Source of the DNA: Fimisoma avicola
Lineage (GTDB): Bacteria; Bacillota; Clostridia; Peptostreptococcales; Anaerovoracaceae
Direction of reading: 5' to 3'
Assembly: GCA_018714945.1 (NCBI GenBank)
Contig: DVMO01000095.1
Location: 1-15,810 of the forward strand
Length of the DNA stretch: 15,810 nt
Shown here: in pieces, positions 14,483 through 15,810 of the stretch
Layout of the letters: each line of letters begins with the position of its first letter
How positions within the stretch are numbered: position 1 is the first letter of the stretch
Position numbers and translations under genes: made by a program
The notes under the pieces: model-generated
The model's database searches: none
Told to the model about the DNA's origin: nothing
What the model saw: the letters and a program-made list of their open reading frames with translations, nothing else

Positions 14483-15800
14483 GCCTGTAGTAGCCATAGT
14501 AGGCAGGCCGAATGTTGGTAAATCGACTTTTTTCAATAATATAATCGGACAGAGGCTTTCTATTGTGGAAGATACGCCCGGAGTCACCAGAGACAGGATA
14601 TATGCTGAGACCGAATGGAATTCGGTGCCTTTCGCCCTTATAGATACGGGAGGCATTGAACCGCGCAGCAATGACATAATACTTTCCCAGATGAGACAAC
14701 AGGCTCAGATCGCCATGGACATGGCTGATGTGATCCTATTTATAGTTGATGGAAAAGAGGGCCTGACTGCTGCCGACAGGGAAGTAGGCATGATGCTCAT
14801 GCGCACAGGAAAGAGGGTCATCCTAGTGGTCAACAAAGTAGACAAGCCATGGGAGCTTCCCGGAGATTTCTATGACTTTTACGAGCTTGGACTTGGAGAA
14901 CCCATTGCAGTATCTGCTGTGAACAAATTGAATTTTGGAGATGTGCTGGATGAGATCGTGGAAAGCTTTCCGAAGGACATGGAACCTGAGGACGAGGACA
15001 CCATCAAGATCGCAGTAATAGGCAAGCCAAATGTGGGAAAATCCTCTCTTGTCAACTGCCTGCTGGGAGAAAACAGGGTGATAGTTTCTCCTATAGCCGG
15101 CACGACCAGAGATTCCATAGATACGCCTTTTGAAAAAGACGGAGAAAAATACATGCTCATAGATACCGCCGGCATAAGGCGCAGGAGCAAGGTAAATGAA
15201 AATATAGAAAAATACAGCGTGGTCAGAGCCGTTGCAGCCATCGAAAGGTGCGATGTGTGCCTGCTGATGATAGATGCAGCCGAGGGCCTGACAGAACAGG
15301 ATAAGAAGATAGCCGGGATCGCTCATGAATCGGGCAAAGGCATAGTAGTGGCCGTAAACAAGTGGGACCTGATCACCAAAGAGACCAACACCATGCGGGA
15401 TTACAAAAAGAATCTGGAATCGGAACTGCTGTTCATGTCCTACGCTCCTGTTATTTTTATTTCCGTAATTGAAAAACAGAGGATAAACAAGGTCATGGAG
15501 ACTGTCAGGTATGTGGCGGAAAACAGAGCCATGAGAGTCCCTACAGGTCAGCTCAACAGCCTTATCACAGATGCGGTCATGATGAAGCAGCCGCCGTCGG
15601 ACAAGGGAAAGAGGCTCAAGATATACTATGCTGCCCAGGTAGGAGTAAAGCCGCCTCTTTTCAGCTTCCAGATAAATAAACGAGAACTCATGCATTTTTC
15701 ATATGCCCGTTATCTGGAAAATAAGATAAGAGAAGGGTTCGGCTTTGACGGGACTTCCATAAAATTCGTGTTCAGAGAAAAAGGCGAAAAGGAGGAATAG
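14475..15800 (+). CDS. der: Ribosome assembly GTPase Der (EngA)
   Basis: Der is a double GTPase needed for maturation of the 50S ribosomal subunit. The 441 residues hold two G domains and a C-terminal KH-like domain. G domain 1: GRPNVGKS at 10-17, DTPGVTRD, DTGGI, NKVDK at 120-124. G domain 2: GKPNVGKSS at 183-191, AGTTRDS, DTAGIRRR, NKWD at 295-298. The KH-like part (from about 350) includes KIYYAAQVGVKPPLFSFQIN and ends KFVFREKGEKEE. The ATG at 14475 overlaps the ftsY end and has AGGAGG upstream. The stop is TAG, followed after 2 nt by the start of another gene. Motifs and length are complete. Confidence 0.98.
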   Translation: MSKPVVAIVGRPNVGKSTFFNNIIGQRLSIVEDTPGVTRDRIYAETEWNSVPFALIDTGGIEPRSNDIILSQMRQQAQIAMDMADVILFIVDGKEGLTAADREVGMMLMRTGKRVILVVNKVDKPWELPGDFYDFYELGLGEPIAVSAVNKLNFGDVLDEIVESFPKDMEPEDEDTIKIAVIGKPNVGKSSLVNCLLGENRVIVSPIAGTTRDSIDTPFEKDGEKYMLIDTAGIRRRSKVNENIEKYSVVRAVAAIERCDVCLLMIDAAEGLTEQDKKIAGIAHESGKGIVVAVNKWDLITKETNTMRDYKKNLESELLFMSYAPVIFISVIEKQRINKVMETVRYVAENRAMRVPTGQLNSLITDAVMMKQPPSDKGKRLKIYYAAQVGVKPPLFSFQINKRELMHFSYARYLENKIREGFGFDGTSIKFVFREKGEKEE

Positions 15801-15802
15801 AG

Positions 15803-15810
15803 ATGGATGT
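15803..15810 (+). CDS. Start of next gene, cut by window edge (possibly plsY)
   Basis: ATG at 15803 follows AAAGGAGG (15788-15794, inside the end of der) at a good distance and begins M-D. Only two full codons and part of a third are visible. In many Clostridia der is followed by plsY and gpsA, which would supply the partner of PlsX, but this identity is only inferred from gene order. Confidence 0.5.

Noticed and set aside
13493..14677. Long minus-strand open frame (394 codons) opposite ftsY and der
   Set aside because: It runs antisense to ftsY and der, whose motifs are unmistakable, and its translation shows no domain.
14823..15695. Minus-strand open frame (290 codons) opposite der
   Set aside because: Shadow of der; no start signal and no family resemblance.

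Overview
The window looks like a chromosomal segment of a Gram-positive anaerobe of the Clostridia. The reasons are the gene order plsX-rnc-smc-ftsY-der, strong AAGGAGG-type ribosome binding sites, all genes on one strand, YtrA-type GntR/ABC transporter modules, and heavy AGA/AGG/ATA use in the core genes. I cannot name the species from the sequence alone.

Layout. (1) 1-1265: the 3' part of an ABC-2 type transporter module (ATPase cut by the window edge, then a six-helix permease), closed by a clear terminator. (2) 1343-3408: an extended -10 promoter and a roughly 130-nt leader with a hairpin, then a two-gene cassette. The first gene is unrecognised and is interrupted by an in-frame TAG after codon 222, with 35 more plausible codons before the next stop. 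The second encodes a bacterial Suppressor-of-fused (SUFU) domain protein. (3) 3409-3832: about 420 nt without a supported gene, ending in a strong promoter with an inverted repeat over its -10 and start region. (4) 3833-5685: a complete module of a YtrA-type GntR repressor, an ABC ATPase and an ABC-2 permease. (5) 5749-6157: a small zinc-ribbon protein and a possible 35-residue membrane peptide or transporter remnant. (6) 6159-7793: a YtcJ-type metal-dependent amidohydrolase. (7) 7794-8287: about 490 nt with a perfect 12-bp inverted repeat, two terminators, a 20-nt tandem repeat and the plsX promoter, whose -10 lies inside another inverted repeat. (8) 8288 to the end: the core operon plsX-rnc-smc-ftsY-der, with overlapping or closely spaced genes, and the first codons of a further gene after der.

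How it works together. The core operon joins phospholipid synthesis (PlsX), RNA processing (RNase III), chromosome organisation (SMC), membrane protein targeting (FtsY) and ribosome assembly (Der). The left part is accessory: two related export-type ABC modules flank the unknown/SUFU pair. Isoleucine codon use divides the window. ATA is rare in the left block (7 of 46 Ile codons in the first permease, the unknown gene and the SUFU gene) but is the commonest Ile codon in ftsY (18 of 29) and frequent from gntR onward. The boundary falls in the gene-free stretch 3409-3832, which fits a separately acquired left block.

I found no tRNA, rRNA, CRISPR array or insertion sequence. The best candidates for something unusual are the TAG-interrupted gene with its SUFU partner, the inverted-repeat promoter of the core operon with its tandem repeat, and the structured region after the amidohydrolase gene.
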